From NCBI GenBank assembly GCA_016271365.2, contig JADMNL010000022.1, positions 224,292,501-224,356,500 on the forward strand: 64,000 bases of DNA. The letters run 5' to 3'. The stretch comes from Neoceratodus forsteri (Eukaryota; Chordata; Ceratodontiformes; Ceratodontidae). Both the position numbers and the translations under genes were made by a program. Below, in pieces: positions 1 through 11,675 of the stretch. Position 1 is the stretch's first letter. The number at the start of each line of letters is the position of its first letter. The notes below the pieces were generated by a model. The model was given only the letters and a program-made list of their open reading frames with translations. It ran no database searches and was not told the origin of the DNA.

Positions 1-599
1 AGTTTGACAGCTGTTCTGGAAAGCTTGATGGTGTTAGTAAACTGGGAAAAGGTAAGAATATACCTAAGGTATTTTATAGAGCTTTAAAGGTTCATTTTGG
101 ATATCTGGTTAGGTGCCCTTAGGCTGAAGATATATTGCATCCCCCCAAAGAGAATATTATCTGAGTCTATACATTTGGGTACACTAGCATGAGGTTCACA
201 GTTTGAATCCCACAGAACTTGAGAACAAAGGTGATTCAGACCCACAAGCAGACAAGAGGGTTACCCTGTCTGTTACCTGTTCACACTATTGCGCTCTGAG
301 GTTGGCACTATGAGAGAAGAGGGCCTGACCTGCCGAGTGTGTTTGTCATACTGAGCACCAAAACAGTGGCATCAGGGGATGCAACATTTCTGGTAAATTC
401 TGATGGAAGTGAGACAATTATTGCAGCTGGATTGTAGGGTAGTTTTGGATTGATTGATTTACTAATTGATTTCTCAAAAAATTGGTGAACTGGAGAGGCA
501 CACTAAGACAAGTCTTATTTCCAAATTCCAGGTGTGACCTTGGAAAAGGGGAAGGGGATATCACAATTACAAATAGATATAAATGAGCCTGATAACAAT

Positions 600-2952
600 A
601 CTTACACATGCAAATGATATAAAGTGTATAAGTAGAAGTATATATACAGATATATACAGGGAGGTGAGGAAGAGAGAAAGACAGATGGAGGATGGTAGTT
701 GATTCCAGAGTGAGGGGAGACGGTATGACAAAGCAGATATTCAAGCTGTGGAGTGTGGGTGGGGAAAGGAGAAAGTGCCATGGTCTCTGGAGCACAAAAG
801 TAGGAGAAGGAAGAGGAAATGAGATACTATACATAGAAGGGGGGACCAAACCAGTATTTAGAGATGAGGGAGACACAGTAGTGCTGGTGACATGTCAGAA
901 GTGGGAGGATGGATAGGGAGGAGAGGAGGAAGCAATGGTGAGTGCAAGATGGTACGTTAGTAACAAAGTAAGAGAAGGTATTGTGAAGGGTGTCCAGTCT
1001 GACCAAGGAAGTAGACAGGGCAATACCATAGACCACATCCACATAGTTAAAGACAGGGAGAACCATTTGGGTGACTAACTCCTGGTGGAAGAGTCGAGAG
1101 AGGTATTCTTTACTGTGATATAGAGTACCAAGTTTCAGAAAGAGTTTGGCATGGATGACATCAACATGAGCCAAAAAAGTCAAGAATGCTATCTAACCAC
1201 ACACCAAGGTACATGAAAGTTGATACACCCTCTGTCAGAAGCATCAGGCATGGAGAAAACAGGTAGCTAAGTGAGCCAAGTCCGTTTTTAGCTGGTACCA
1301 AAGGTCATAGGCACAGTTTTTTTGTGTTGACCCTTAGCTGGTTGTCCTGGAACCAGCACAGAAAATGTTGAAAGTTATGCTGGAGTGAGACTTCCATGGA
1401 GTAGTTGAGGGACCTGAGGGGTACAGAACTGTGTCATCAGCATGTGAGGAGGCACACGCAGAGGGGATGTCATTATGGAAGATCAAGAATAAGATTGTGC
1501 CCAGGAAGAGAGTGTGCCTTCTCTCTGTACCAAGTGCTGATGGGCCATGAGATAGGATTGGAACTAGTCAAGGGCTCAGAGGCTGGCAATGCTTTACCTT
1601 ATTCAGGAGGAAAGAGTGGGGCACTGAATCAAAAGCTTTTGCCAGGTTGATGAAAATGGCTGCAGTGACTTGCCCCTTGACCCTGATCCATCCCCAAGAG
1701 GGTGTAATAAATTACCCTGAGTAGGGAGGTGAGGGTGTATTGATCCTTCCTAATACCAGACTGGAAGAGGGAGAGGAAGTTGAAGGATTGGAGGAAATCT
1801 GCAATCCATGAAACACCAGTTTCTTTTGCAACTTTACAAGAGAAGGGAGAAGAATGATAGGGCAGAAGTTGCCATAAGTGGATTCATTACCTCCTTTGTG
1901 GAAGGGAAGGACTTTATCAAATTTCCAGACTGAGGAACAGTGCAGAGGGTGAATGAAAGGTTTAGGAGGTGGTGGGTGTGAGAGGTGGTGATGGCTGCAG
2001 CTGACAGATAGCGACATGTAGGATCTAAACTGTCTATGCTCAATTTTAGAAGGGTTCAATTATGTTAGGGTCAGATGGGTCTCCAGGAGAGTGACACATA
2101 TAAATTCAAAACCTAGGAGAGAGTGGAATAGGGAGAGGGACAAAAGGGGGAGAGAAGGGAGGAGTCAGGAAGTGGGGGACGAGAGCGCATGAATGGAAAA
2201 AAACTCATTGATGTGAGCGGCAACAGAGGAAGGGTTTGATATCAGTGAGCCATTAACTAAAACAGCTTGGGGAGCAGACAAGATGGGGGGTCAAAAAGGG
2301 AATGAATCACCTTCCAGAATTTAGAAGAGGAGTTAGTGTTATTCTGGAGGTTGGCCTTCAAATAAAGGGACTCATGAGGTATCTATTCAGATGGCCTTGG
2401 TACAAGCATTCCCTAAGCATCCTGAAGGAGAGGAGGCCCTGTAGGGAGTGGGAAAGTTTGTACATGGCCCAGACTTGGTCACTGTTGTTGAACAATTCAG
2501 TGAGACCACAAGGGGTGGTGACATGATTTTACCCTGGATTTCCTGCTTATCCCAAACTGAAGTAAATAAGGAATGGAAGAGGGACAGTGCCATATCAATG
2601 ACTAGTGTAGTGAGCATGGGGGACCAATCAGTAGCAGCCAGGTTGCTCAGTAGATCCTCCATGTTCAGTGACCCGAGAGATCTATACCAGATGTACTTTG
2701 GGGAGGAGGGAGGGAGACTTTTCTAACACAGAATGTCATACAAAGGTCACTGAAAACATATCCGGGAATATGCCTGCTGCAGCCATGCAGTGGGGGTGGC
2801 AAAAGAGAATCCAGTCCAGGATGGTGTGGTTAAATGAGTAGGGGTTGAGTCTTCTAGGTTCTGTGATAAGTTGTGAGAGGTTAATTGACTCACTCTATTG
2901 TGTAGTTGGCTGGAGGATGGGGAAATCAAATACTATTGAAGTCACCTAAGAG
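600..2952 (-). mobile_element. L2/CR1-like LINE remnant, RT and C-terminal part
   Basis: Decayed reverse-transcriptase LINE read on the minus strand. Fragments from high to low coordinates line up with the plus-strand LINE at 22.8-26.7 kb. At 2929-2747 is the end of the endonuclease region (a block ending LDWILF-like). At 2662-2387 is the linker. At 2059-1712 is the RT block with the VLPFHKGGN motif, matching VIPLPKGGT in the other copy. At 1183-870 is the C-terminal block, where LPVFNYVDVVY matches LPIIDYGAVVY and CTHHC matches NTHHC. Many stops and frameshifts mean no active protein. The element continues beyond the LTR insertion at 5853-6040. The low-coordinate (3') boundary near 600 is approximate. 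Homology to the plus copy is seen directly; the clade name is inferred from motifs. Confidence 0.75.
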
Positions 2953-3538
2953 TGTGACAAGGTGACCCCTGTCATAGTGGATAAAACTGGGATAAATTGA
3001 AACCCCTTCCCCAATAAGTTTATATGTTTTGTATAATGTCCAATATGCTGGTTGACTGGTTATAAATTAAGTGCTGAAGTGCTTATTAAAATGTTCTGTG
3101 CATGTTAACCTAAAAACAAAACTAAGAGTACAGTCACAAAACTAAGATGGCAGTTTTAATACAAGAATAACAAACGCTTGTGTCATTTTTTTTTTCTAAA
3201 TGTTAGCAGCCCTCTTCTAAGATGTATTTTGCAGCAGACAGCATGAGGTAATATGACACTGCAGGAGAGTAAAGGAGTGCACAGAATGTTGTGACCTCTA
3301 ACAATGTTGTAAACAAGAAGGAGGAGAGATATGGAGGTCAGTTGAATACTGACTGAGGGAGGTGAAAGACCTCCTGGTAGTGTGTGCTTTCATACTGTTA
3401 GGCTGAAGAAAAAGCCTTGGAAACTGTTGAAGCTAAGACGTTGTCTGATGTACCACTTTGCTTTCTGTATACATTTTTCATGCACCTGATTTGTGGTCTG
3501 CCCGAAATTGTATTATTCTAAACCCACGCCTGGTGACA
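2953..3538 (+). repeat. 5' LTR (586 bp, internally deleted)
   Basis: Begins TGTGACAAGG and ends CCTGGTGACA. It aligns with the 3' LTR along its length but lacks about 165 bp (3' LTR positions about 5429-5592) and about 45 bp around 5750-5790. The first gap removes the TATA-like AAATAAAAAGCC and the second the AATAAA signal found in the 3' copy, so this LTR probably cannot start or end transcripts normally. Confidence 0.85.
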
Positions 3539-3540
3539 TA

Positions 3541-3559
3541 TGGTGTCAACAGTGGGATT
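3541..3559 (+). other. Primer-binding site, tRNA-Leu type
   Basis: Two bases after the 5' LTR is TGGTGTCAACAGTGGGATT. A tRNA-Leu 3' end including CCA would give TGGTGTCAGGAGTGGGATT, so 17 of 19 positions match. The position directly inside the LTR is where the minus-strand primer site belongs. Confidence 0.75.
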
Positions 3560-4252
3560 TGACTGGATGTCCGAGGAAACGGGGTGTCCGGTCAGTTGTG
3601 CCAGACCTGGTACTGAGGATACATGGCAGAGGTGCATGGCACTAAGTGAGATGAGGACAGCACCTGATGGAGATGGTGACCTGGGCAAGGCACCATAGAT
3701 GGGATGAGATGGACTCAATGGCCAAATAGAGACCCTGATATGGCTTCTTCACTGGATAAGAGGGAAGTGTCTGGAGGCTGATTGACACCAGAGAGAGAGA
3801 GAGACGGAGTGCAGATGCCAGGAGCACTTGAGAGGTCCCACTCAGAAGATGTCAAAGAAGAAGAATCAGTGGAGCAGGATTCATGGGTTCTGGAAGAGGA
3901 GGAGGACCCCCTGATGGAACATTTGTGACCAACGTTTGTGGAGATCCCATTTTTGCCCATTTTCCTGGGCTACTATTTGGTGGAGGATGGTGAATGAGAA
4001 GAGGAGACCCAAGGTAAGACTCTGCCTGGCAATGTATTACTGGGGCAGAAGTCTTCAAGCAACATGGAAGAAGCCATTTTGGCTAAAGGGACTTTTGCAT
4101 GTTTTAAACCTCCTTCTTTGAAAAAGAATTGTTCTCCTGGTGTTGACTGGGAAAAGTTGCAGGTGGGTGATTCTTAAGTTACCCAGTTATCAGAGTATTT
4201 AAACATCAAGGATGGGAGACAGGTTAATGGTGGCATGAGGTACAGGTCAAAG

Positions 4253-4411
4253 TGGTATGAACTTAGAAAGGAAGTTCTATATCGTATGAGGCCCAATCCT
4301 CGGATGAAGCAAGTGGATGCCCAGGTAGTGGTGCCTGTGTCATATAAGAAAAAGGTGATGGAGGATGCACACTCCAGTCACTCTGGGCATCTGAGCCATG
4401 GGAGGGTATAG
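4253..4411 (+). pseudogene. Gypsy integrase N-terminal zinc-finger fragment
   Basis: An open stretch of 52 codons before a stop at 4409. It contains VVVPVSYKKKVMEDAH, then SHSGHLSHGRV. This matches the start of Ty3/gypsy integrase, where a V-P-x-x-x-R/K block leads into the H-H half of the HHCC zinc finger with a GH-L/G motif. The C-C half and the DDE core are not recognisable downstream. Reading frame and motif are seen directly; the family is established knowledge. The rest of pol appears deleted, so the fragment is not functional. Confidence 0.6.
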
Positions 4412-5060
4412 CCTAGACTAGCCCTATATTATTATTATTGGCTGTGAATTGTACAGGCAGGAGGTAGCATACTATAAGACCTATTATAGTGGAAGACAGA
4501 TCGTGACCCCTGATAGTGATGTGGGAGGAGTAACCCAGAGGGTGAAGGGAAAGAGATGGCACCCTTGGAAGAGGGGAAGACTCCCACATAGAACAGAAGA
4601 GACTAGGTGGTAGCCAACACCACTAATACTGTATAAGATTTGATACATAAACCCAGTGATTAGGGACAGGCTGTTAGGCATGCAGCATGGTATGTTACTA
4701 GCCTACCTTTAAATATCTAAGTGGGGACAGAGCAAGGTAATTTCACCCCCCGAAGGCAGTTCTACTGGGTGCTGGATTGTCCAGATGTTTGAGTGTGTTT
4801 GGTCAGGGAAAGTCAGTAGATGGCATAAAACTACCATTAATGGTTCTTTCTCCTAAATCTATGTGATTATATTGTAGTCTACTAATGCAGAGACTAATTT
4901 AAAATGTCTCAGGGTATTTGTATTGTTATGAATAGGATACTTTACAATTTTTTTTTTAAAGGGACCCTGAGATGGAGCTTCCACTGAGAGTGGGCCAAAG
5001 CTCCACATCCTTCCAGGGTGTTAGTTGAGATTTGTACAAGCATAGGACAGTTTCCCACTT

Positions 5061-5073
5061 ATGTGGGGGGATG
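5061..5073 (+). other. Polypurine tract of the LTR element
   Basis: ATGTGGGGGGATG lies immediately before the TGTAACA start of the 3' LTR, the expected place for the plus-strand primer. It is G-rich and short, with two T interruptions. Confidence 0.6.
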
Positions 5074-5847
5074 TGTAACAGGGCGACCCCTGTCACAGTG
5101 GACACACCTGGGATAAATTGAAACCACTTTCCCAGGCAGTTTATATGTTTTGTATAATGCCCAACATGCTGGTTGACTGGTTATAAATTAAGTGCTGAAG
5201 TGCTTATTAAAGCTTTCTGTGCATATTAACCTAAAAACAAAACTAAGAGGGCAGTTTTAATATAAGAATAATACAAGTTTGTGTCTTTTTTTTCTAAATG
5301 TTAGCAGCCCTCTTCAAAAAATGCATTTTGCAGCAGACAGCATAAGGTAATGTGACCCTGCAGGAGAGTTTAGGAGAGCATAGAATGTTCTAACCTTGGC
5401 TCTGACCTTTAACAATGTTGTAGACAAGTTATGTAATGTGCTCCAGGTGGCTGCCAAATAATTGTTCTCTATGGTGCAACAGTGGCCCCTAGTGGCTAGT
5501 TTTATGTTATGTCTGTTGTTAATCAAAAGGGCAGTGGAAAATTTTTCCAGCTTCTAGTGAACAAATAAAAAGCCCTACCTCAGTGCTTAGAGAGGAGAGA
5601 TAGGGAGGTCAGTTGAATACTGACTGAGGAAGGTAAAATACCTCCTGATAGTGTGTGCTTTCACACTGTTAGGCTGAAGAAAAAGCCTTGGAAACTGTTG
5701 AAGCTAAGCGGTTGTCTGACTTATTGCTTTGCTTTCTGTATATCTTACTTGATGAAAATAAAATGATAAATGTAACCGTGCATTTGTTATGCACCTGATT
5801 TGTGTTCTGCCTAAAATTGCATTATTCTAAACCCACACCCGGTGACA
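5074..5847 (+). repeat. 3' LTR (774 bp, more complete copy)
   Basis: Starts TGTAACAGGG and ends CCCGGTGACA. It contains a TATA-like AAATAAAAAGCC near 5563-5574 and AATAAA near 5757-5762, which fits a U3-R-U5 layout. It is followed by the AAGAG duplication. Confidence 0.85.
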
Positions 5848-5852
5848 AAGAG

Positions 5853-6040
5853 TATGAGCTCACTGGCAGAGGAGTGTGAAGAGAGAGTTGGGAATGAATC
5901 CAACACAGAAGAGGGGGACATACTCAGTGAAGTGTGAAAAACTCCAACAGAAATGGACAATGAAGAACAAAAGGATGATTTAGCTAATAGGTACTCATGG
6001 ACCTTTTTGTCAGTTTTCACTGATTGTAACAATTTGGCAC
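5853..6040 (-). mobile_element. LINE endonuclease fragment beyond the LTR insertion
   Basis: Read on the minus strand, this gives LSISVGVFH, then SSASELIL leading into GDF at 2952-2941 once the LTR element is skipped. The plus-strand copy has IPIYIAGSY and GGELHILGDFN at the same place. It is the missing central part of the endonuclease of the LINE at 600-2952. The match ends near 6040, where another repeat begins. Confidence 0.7.
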
Positions 6041-6135
6041 ACTCTGGTGTAACAGGGAGGAGGAAACCACTGAGAGATTCATAATTTCTTTATTGGAAAG
6101 CAGTGGGGATTTTGCAAGCAGATTTGAAGATAAAT
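6040..6135. repeat. Interspersed repeat, copy 1
   Basis: The segment with CAGGGAGGAGGAAACCACTG and TTTTGCAAGC recurs at about 16965-17055 with the same order and spacing. Two copies in one window mark an interspersed repeat. No coding potential is visible. Confidence 0.5.
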
Positions 6136-6599
6136 TTACATATATGATATGAGACATGGAGCCACAAATCAGCAAGTCTGTTCAGTGAAAATCGTCAGTT
6201 CACATAGGGACATGAGAGCAACTCAAACAAAGGTTCTAAGTCATAATACTATTGACCTGACATCAGATCAATGGTATTATGACATTCTGACATCAGAGCG
6301 ATTGTGTTATGATTCTTGAGGACTGTCAAATTTATACTGAAAAAAAAAGACAAACCATGTATTACAATACAGAACTGTGTTACCGGAAAGTCCGGAAAAG
6401 CAGGCATGGTTCCATCCGCTTCAGTCCCAAAGAAAGTGTGTTCGGCAAGCCCTACTAAGCATGATCAGACCAGCAATTATGGACTTTGCAGTATGGATGT
6501 TTTATCATGTTAAAACATGACTGAATTCAATCAGGATGCAGAAACACAGTAAGTTATAAACGTTTTATGAAATGTTACAATTTACCATGCTGTGTAGTG

Positions 6600-7250
6600 T
6601 GGACACGGCCTAAACATTCTTCTATCTACTATCTGTTATGAATTAATTGGGACACTTGTATGAAAAGGGATCATTGTTTCTAAGCCTGTTTTGAAGCTTG
6701 TATGTATGTGTTTATATGTGCAGTTACTGAGTCTCTTATGGTCATAAGAGTACATTCTGGTGTTCTTTGGTTCGGTGAACTGCTTAGTAAAACTGAGCAC
6801 CTCTGGCACATGACTCGAGAAGAAACTCATAACAATAAGGGTTACAGTAACTGTACACATAAACATATTCTAAATTATGTCAAAGGTCTTTGTTTAAAAA
6901 AAAATGGAATTTGAATTTAAAATCAGAATGTTTTACTTTGCATAATGTTAGAAAATTATGGATTGTGCCAACTGAACGTAGAACTCCCAAATTTTAGAAC
7001 TATTTGCATAGGACACCTTCTTATGGTTATAAGAGTATGTGGAATGTTTAAACAGCCTTGATTAGCTAAAAAGGATGTCATGATTTTATCAATGTGTTTA
7101 TATGTGTCAGAGCCCCTTAAAATGGTGAGTTGCTGTGTTTGTGTTCTAACTTATTCGCAAAATGTTTAAATATGATAAGTGTCTATCTACTGTCTAGTAC
7201 CTGTTTTGTATTATTGGGGACACTTGTATAAAACAAAATCTTTCTCCAAG
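6600..7250. repeat. Partly inverted, partly direct duplicated repeat
   Basis: GTATGTGTTTATATGTGCAG near 6700 is matched in reverse complement near 6840-6870 (ACTGTACACATAAACATATT). TCTTATGGTCATAAGAGTAC near 6735 recurs as TCTTATGGTTATAAGAGTAT near 7020. TGGGGACACTTGTAT-like sequence occurs at about 6650 and 7215. This looks like a palindromic DNA element with a partial second copy. Confidence 0.45.
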
Positions 7251-7329
7251 GCCTTCTTCTGCTCCTATTGCCCTAATCCTTTTCTGTGGCATCACAATGT
7301 GTTCCAGTTAAAATTTATTGAGTGTTGGC

Positions 7330-8340
7330 AAGCAAAGGACTATTAGCTCAGGTGGTGAAAAATAATGAAATCTGAGCAATGAAAAGTAGTACTATTAAAA
7401 TTTATTTATATCTGGTGCCTTTTCCTGGAGGCCCAGGGTGCCATTATATTAATAATAATGAAAAAAACACAATCAATAAACCATAGCAATGGCAGATAAA
7501 ACCTAAAACGTACTACCACCTTATTCCATTAACATTGACATAATATTTCCAAAAATACAAAATTCACTGAGACATAATAAAACTATAACAGTGCTGCAGA
7601 TGTGGATTATTTAATATCTTCAAATGCAATAAGTAAAACTTTAGCCCCTTTTTAAAAGCATTCACAAAGGGTCCTCCCTCAGGTTCCTGGGTAAGGAGTT
7701 CCACAGTGGTGGGCCCACTACCTCAAGGGCCAGGTCACTATAACTCTTTAATCTAGCTCTTGGAACCCTAAGGAGGCCCTCCCCAGCAAATTGGAATGGG
7801 TGAACTGGGGTGTGTGAGTGCAGGAGCTCTGCCAGGTAGACTGGACCCAGTCCATGTAGGGCTTCTAGGTTGTTAGACCTATCTTAAATGAGATAAGCCA
7901 CTTCACTGGCAACCAGTGCAGGTCAGGCAATGCTGGAAAAGTATGGCTTGATTCTTGGTAAGACCATGTGTAACCAAGTAACTGTGTTCTGTAACAGCTG
8001 CAGGCGTCATAGCATACCCCCTTTCACCCCAAGGTAGAGAGCATTATAATAGTCCAACCTGGAAGTCACAAATGCATGGATCACTGTGGCCAGGTCATGG
8101 GGGGGTGAAGGATCTAATTTAGCCAATGTTCTAAAGATGGAAAAAGTTATTCCAGACTATGGCTGACACCAGGGCCTCCATTGTCAGACCATGGTCCAGG
8201 ATGACTCCCAGATTCTTTATCCTTGGGCTAGCTAGCAGGCCAGAGTCACCAAGCTGAAGCTGAATCCCTCCCTTCAGTTGACAAAAATATTTTAAATCCA
8301 CAGATGTCCTCAAAATAGTGAGCAGAAAAATAAAACTTTA
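7330..8340 (-). mobile_element. L2-like LINE 3' remnant
   Basis: On the minus strand 8313-8131 reads IKNLGVILDHGLTMEALVSA, then NNFFHL. After a frameshift, 8120-7990 reads LAKLDPSPPHDLATVIHAFV and SRLDYYNALYLG. These are the RT thumb and C-terminal blocks typical of vertebrate L2-type LINEs (LGVILD, FFHLR, VIHAFVTSRLDYCNALY). Further down, ALHGLGPVYLAELL near 7860-7820 is also typical. Stops and frameshifts are frequent. The 3' limit near 7330 is uncertain. Confidence 0.7.
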
Positions 8341-8869
8341 AAGTTGACTCTTTTGTTGTTGAAATGGTAAGTTAACATCTAATCAGAGTTTGAATTAGTT
8401 TGAATAAACCACAGTTTTTAAAGTGATTTATGGAAGGTGGCCATAGCAATGGGGGTAGTAACCTGTAGGAGTTGTGAATCAGTCTCCTACCATTTAAACT
8501 GCCAAAAAGTACTGTTTTCCATGAAAAAAAAATCCTTCTGTTTCTATGCTCCATTTTATTTGCATAGCTCTGGCCATTTTTTTTCTCAGTGCTGCAACCC
8601 TCAACCTTTACATCATGCAAGGGAAACAAAGTTATTAGTTATTAACTGTACCCAAAATGCCTCACTACGTAAATTACTATACATGTATTATATTTCTGTA
8701 CTCAGTACAGAAATAGGGGACTGCATCTCTTAGTAAAGGAATCATGCCAGCTAGATGCTGTATGCACAATGCCTCATTTTGAAAACAAACATTTGAAATC
8801 TTATATTGTTGTAGCTACTATAGAAATAAGAGACTGCACCTTCCAGTAAGGAATAGTTGAGTGTCTGCC

Positions 8870-9148
8870 ATGCCCCCCCACTGGGATATGTATATACTGT
8901 ACATACTGTAAATATTAGCTTAACTTTCCTGTAACCGTTTTTTTATCATGTGAATTTACTGTACATCACTGTGTTTATAAACATTATTTTCCCCTGTATG
9001 TATAACTGTCTTATATAAGTGTATGATGTATCTGTTGTGTATCAGTTATTGAACCTTGACCTTATCAGGTCCATCTTGTAAATGAGCCTTGCTCAATGAT
9101 GTTCGCCTGAATAAATAAAGATTTTATGATGATGATGATGATGATGAA
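8870..9148 (+). mobile_element. Retroelement 3' UTR with GAT-repeat tail
   Basis: The stretch TGTAAATGAGCCTTGCTCAA, then CCTGAATAAATAAAG, ends in seven GAT/ATG repeats (9127-9147). A polyadenylation-like signal followed by a short simple repeat is the usual 3' end of an L2/CR1-type LINE. No coding part is attached, so it is a severely 5'-truncated copy. Confidence 0.5.
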
Positions 9149-9300
9149 TAGTACACTGGTTTAAGGTTTTGAGCTGCAAACCTGGAGACCTAGGTTTGCA
9201 TTTCACAGCCCCCACTTGCATACTGTGTGACTGTGAGCAAGCCACTTAACCCCTGTGCTCCCAGGTCACATCTGTAAACAAGCGTCAGCTTAGTGTGTCT
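9149..9300 (+). mobile_element. MIR/CORE-SINE-like element
   Basis: A tRNA-like head (TAGTACACTGGTTTAAGG and GGTTTGCATTTCACA for the A and B boxes) is followed by TGTGTGACTGTGAGCAAGCC and ACTTAACCCCTGTGCTCCC, then CATCTGTAAA. This order matches the MIR consensus (tRNA head, CTGTGTGACCTTGGGCAAG core, CATCTGTAAAATGGG). It is divergent, as expected for an ancient SINE. Confidence 0.7.
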
Positions 9301-10249
9301 CTCCTGGTTTAAAAAAGAAATGGAAAACAACTTCCTACTGTACACACAATGCCTTGCTATGTACATATTAGGTGCTATACTGCAGTCACCACTACCAAAA
9401 CAGGAGCCTGCACCTCTGAGTAAGGAACATGTGAGTCAACTTTATAATCTTCCTAGAATTCTTTGTTGCTGTATGTAAATCAGTATATTACCTGTCATAC
9501 TCCATTACCAAAATGTCCTTTTTCAATAGACTGTGCATCCAGTGAAAGTGATTGAGGGCTCCCTTGCCTGACATCATTCTGGGAGCATGGCCACATGCTA
9601 GAACTCAGGGAAAACTGGTGGGCAGCCAGAAAAAAACGTGCTGATAAAATATCATAGAATTATGACAGATTTTTTTTTACAAAACAAATTGCAGCTTCAG
9701 CATCTGAAGCATGGCTGGCAATTACATACTATGTAAAAATGGCATTTGGGGAACTTCTATAAATCACTTTAAGTCTGAAGTAATCATGAATATCATATAT
9801 AATACTCATCTTGGTTACATGATAAAACAGATTACTTACTGCTTTCCACATTATCTTTGACCATGTATTTTGTGTCATATGTTGAAACACTGGATGTTAC
9901 AATAGTGTCACTAATTGTAGCCTCTAATGGGCACTAAATCCAAAATAATTTAACAATATTTTAAGAGGGTTATTTATGAACAGTAACCATCATAATTTGA
10001 GTGCCTCTAAAAAGCTAAAGCAGGTATTTTGTTTAACAGCATAGCTGGCAGAAGACCTGGTTATATCTATGAATGTCTGCACTTTATTGATATCAGGGCC
10101 CATGAGAGGGTGGGAGAGCCAGGGATAATTCCCAGGGCCCAGAGCCAAGAGAGGCCGAGGCCACCAGGCATAAAAAAATATATGTAAGTTTTACAGATCA
10201 AATGCAAGAGAACAGCTCAACATGACAATGGACCAGTGCCAAACCAACA
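9301..10249. other. No recognisable gene
   Basis: AT-rich intergenic sequence. Short open frames (for example 9293-9478) show no family resemblance. I see no RNA gene or clear repeat here. Confidence 0.4.
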
Positions 10250-10612
10250 TATCAAGAGTGAGTACTTACAAAAAGCCAAGTTTGGCAGCTAGGTCTCCAT
10301 TCAGTGCACAAATGCAGGTATCCATGGAACCAGGTAAAGAACAATCATGCACTGGTACTTTCATAGTCTTTGATGTGTGACTGTTTGTTCTCGGAGAGGG
10401 GTCCAATGATCTCACTGTTGATGGCCTTTACATTTGTGATTTTTTTAACCTTGGATTCATATTTGGAATTAATAAAGTACTTTTTATGAAATATCAGTAC
10501 CAGCACCTGGTTGTTCTTTAACTGGTTTCATGGATACCTGCATTTGTGGAATGATTGCAGACCTAACTGCCAAACATGTCCATTTGTAAGTTTCATAGAT
10601 TCTCAGATTAGT
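10250..10612. repeat. Foldback element with ~110-bp arms
   Basis: The left arm at about 10255-10375 (CACAAATGCAGGTATCCATG and GGTAAAGAACAATCATGCAC) is the reverse complement, with few mismatches, of about 10490-10608 (CATGGATACCTGCATTTGTG and TGGTTGTTCTTTAAC). The spacer is about 115 bp. It could be a foldback DNA transposon or an inverted duplication. No transposase is present. Confidence 0.7.
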
Positions 10613-11189
10613 TTAACATAAACATTCTGGCGCTACATGCCACCACAAAATCCCCCCACTGCCGGCAGCAATATAGGCAGTGCTACCCCTCTACCCACTA
10701 CAGCGTGCAGACCTCGGGAAGTCAGGGACCACCACTTCCTTAGAAACAATGTGGTGGTGGAGTAATAGAGAAGCCAGAGAAGTGCATCGGCTACACCCTG
10801 AGTTCTGGTTCCGGTGATCATCAGGCTTCAGGCAAGGACTGAGTCTTTCTGTTCAGCAGTGCGAGTCAAGAGAGCTGGAGGGCTGCAAATAATACTTGTC
10901 TCCCTTGGGTGGGCCCCCAGCAGCGGCAAAAAAATCAGGCAAGGCTGGCAAGCAAGAGCAGAGCACTGAAGAAGGAAAGCATCCTGGCAACTGGCAAGGA
11001 GTCTGTCAGACAAACTGTTTGTGTATGTTGCCACGGGGAGCAAAGAGCTACCTTTAGGTGGGGGGGAACTGCTAAGTGTGCAATGAGGAATGGCAACTGA
11101 TCAGTGGCAAAAATAAGAGTTTAAAATAAATTGAGCAATATGCACTTTTAGGGGGAGGGTTTTTTGTCAAATTACTTGTTTTGTTTGTC
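10613..11189. other. No recognisable gene
   Basis: Small open frames on both strands (10633-10821, 10828-11043, 10909-11100) overlap one another and resemble no family I know. Composition is moderately GC-rich. Confidence 0.35.
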
Positions 11190-11675
11190 CCTAAGTTGGC
11201 AGTTTAAAGAACAACTGACACTATTAGGACAACTTTAACAAAACATATTATTTCGACACAGTTCAGCTTGTATTTCTCATCAGTTCTGTATTTCTCATCT
11301 CCATTATTTATTACTGAGGCCATTTGCATGAAAACAGGATCTTTGTTCCCAAAAAGTTCATTTATTCCTATTGCTGTCTCCCTACCCGAGGTTATAATGC
11401 TCTACTTGTGACATCACAATTACTCCCATGGCAACAGATTGTGATGTCACAACAGAGGACTATGACATGAAGTAGGGAGTAAGCAAAACATGCAGATGAA
11501 CTCTAAGGGCTATAGAGCATGTTTCCATGCAAATTTCTCAGTAATAAGTAATGGGGAGGAGAAGTCTATTAGAAGTCTGTTGAATACATATGGAATGCAG
11601 GCTGAATTGTACCTAAGTATTATATTTTTTGAAGTTTTCTTTGAGGCATCGGCAGCTCTTTAAACTTGTTGAGCG
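11190..11675. repeat. Foldback (MITE-like) element, ~485 bp
   Basis: The outer arms pair: GGCAGTTTAAAGAAC near 11198 with GGCAGCTCTTTAAAC at 11651. The middle arms pair: CCATTATTTATTACTGAGG near 11301 with CTCAGTAATAAGTAATGG near 11538. The centre contains GTGACATCACAAT and ATTGTGATGTCAC around 11419-11460. The whole segment folds on itself. It is non-coding. Confidence 0.7.

Larger units (their letters stand above)
2953..5847 (+). mobile_element. Internally deleted Ty3/gypsy-type LTR retrotransposon
   Basis: Two long direct repeats (2953-3538 and 5074-5847) start TGT and end ACA and enclose 1535 bp. The element is flanked by the 5-bp duplication AAGAG at 2948-2952 and 5848-5852. Directly after the first repeat lies a primer-binding site complementary to a tRNA-Leu 3' end; directly before the second is a G-rich polypurine tract. 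The only coding trace is an integrase zinc-finger fragment at 4253-4411. No gag, protease, RT or RNase H is recognisable, so this is a deleted, non-autonomous copy. It sits inside the endonuclease region of the minus-strand LINE: joining the flanks restores the LINE frame (SELIL then GDF), which proves a nested insertion. Family assignment rests on the integrase fragment and LTR structure. Confidence 0.85.

Noticed and set aside
692..916. Plus-strand frames at 0.7-2.7 kb
   Set aside because: Antisense to the minus-strand LINE, whose RT motifs are recognisable; the plus frames match nothing.
9149..9300. A functional tRNA gene at the MIR head
   Set aside because: Only A- and B-box-like remains are present; no acceptor stem pairing. 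The downstream core matches MIR.
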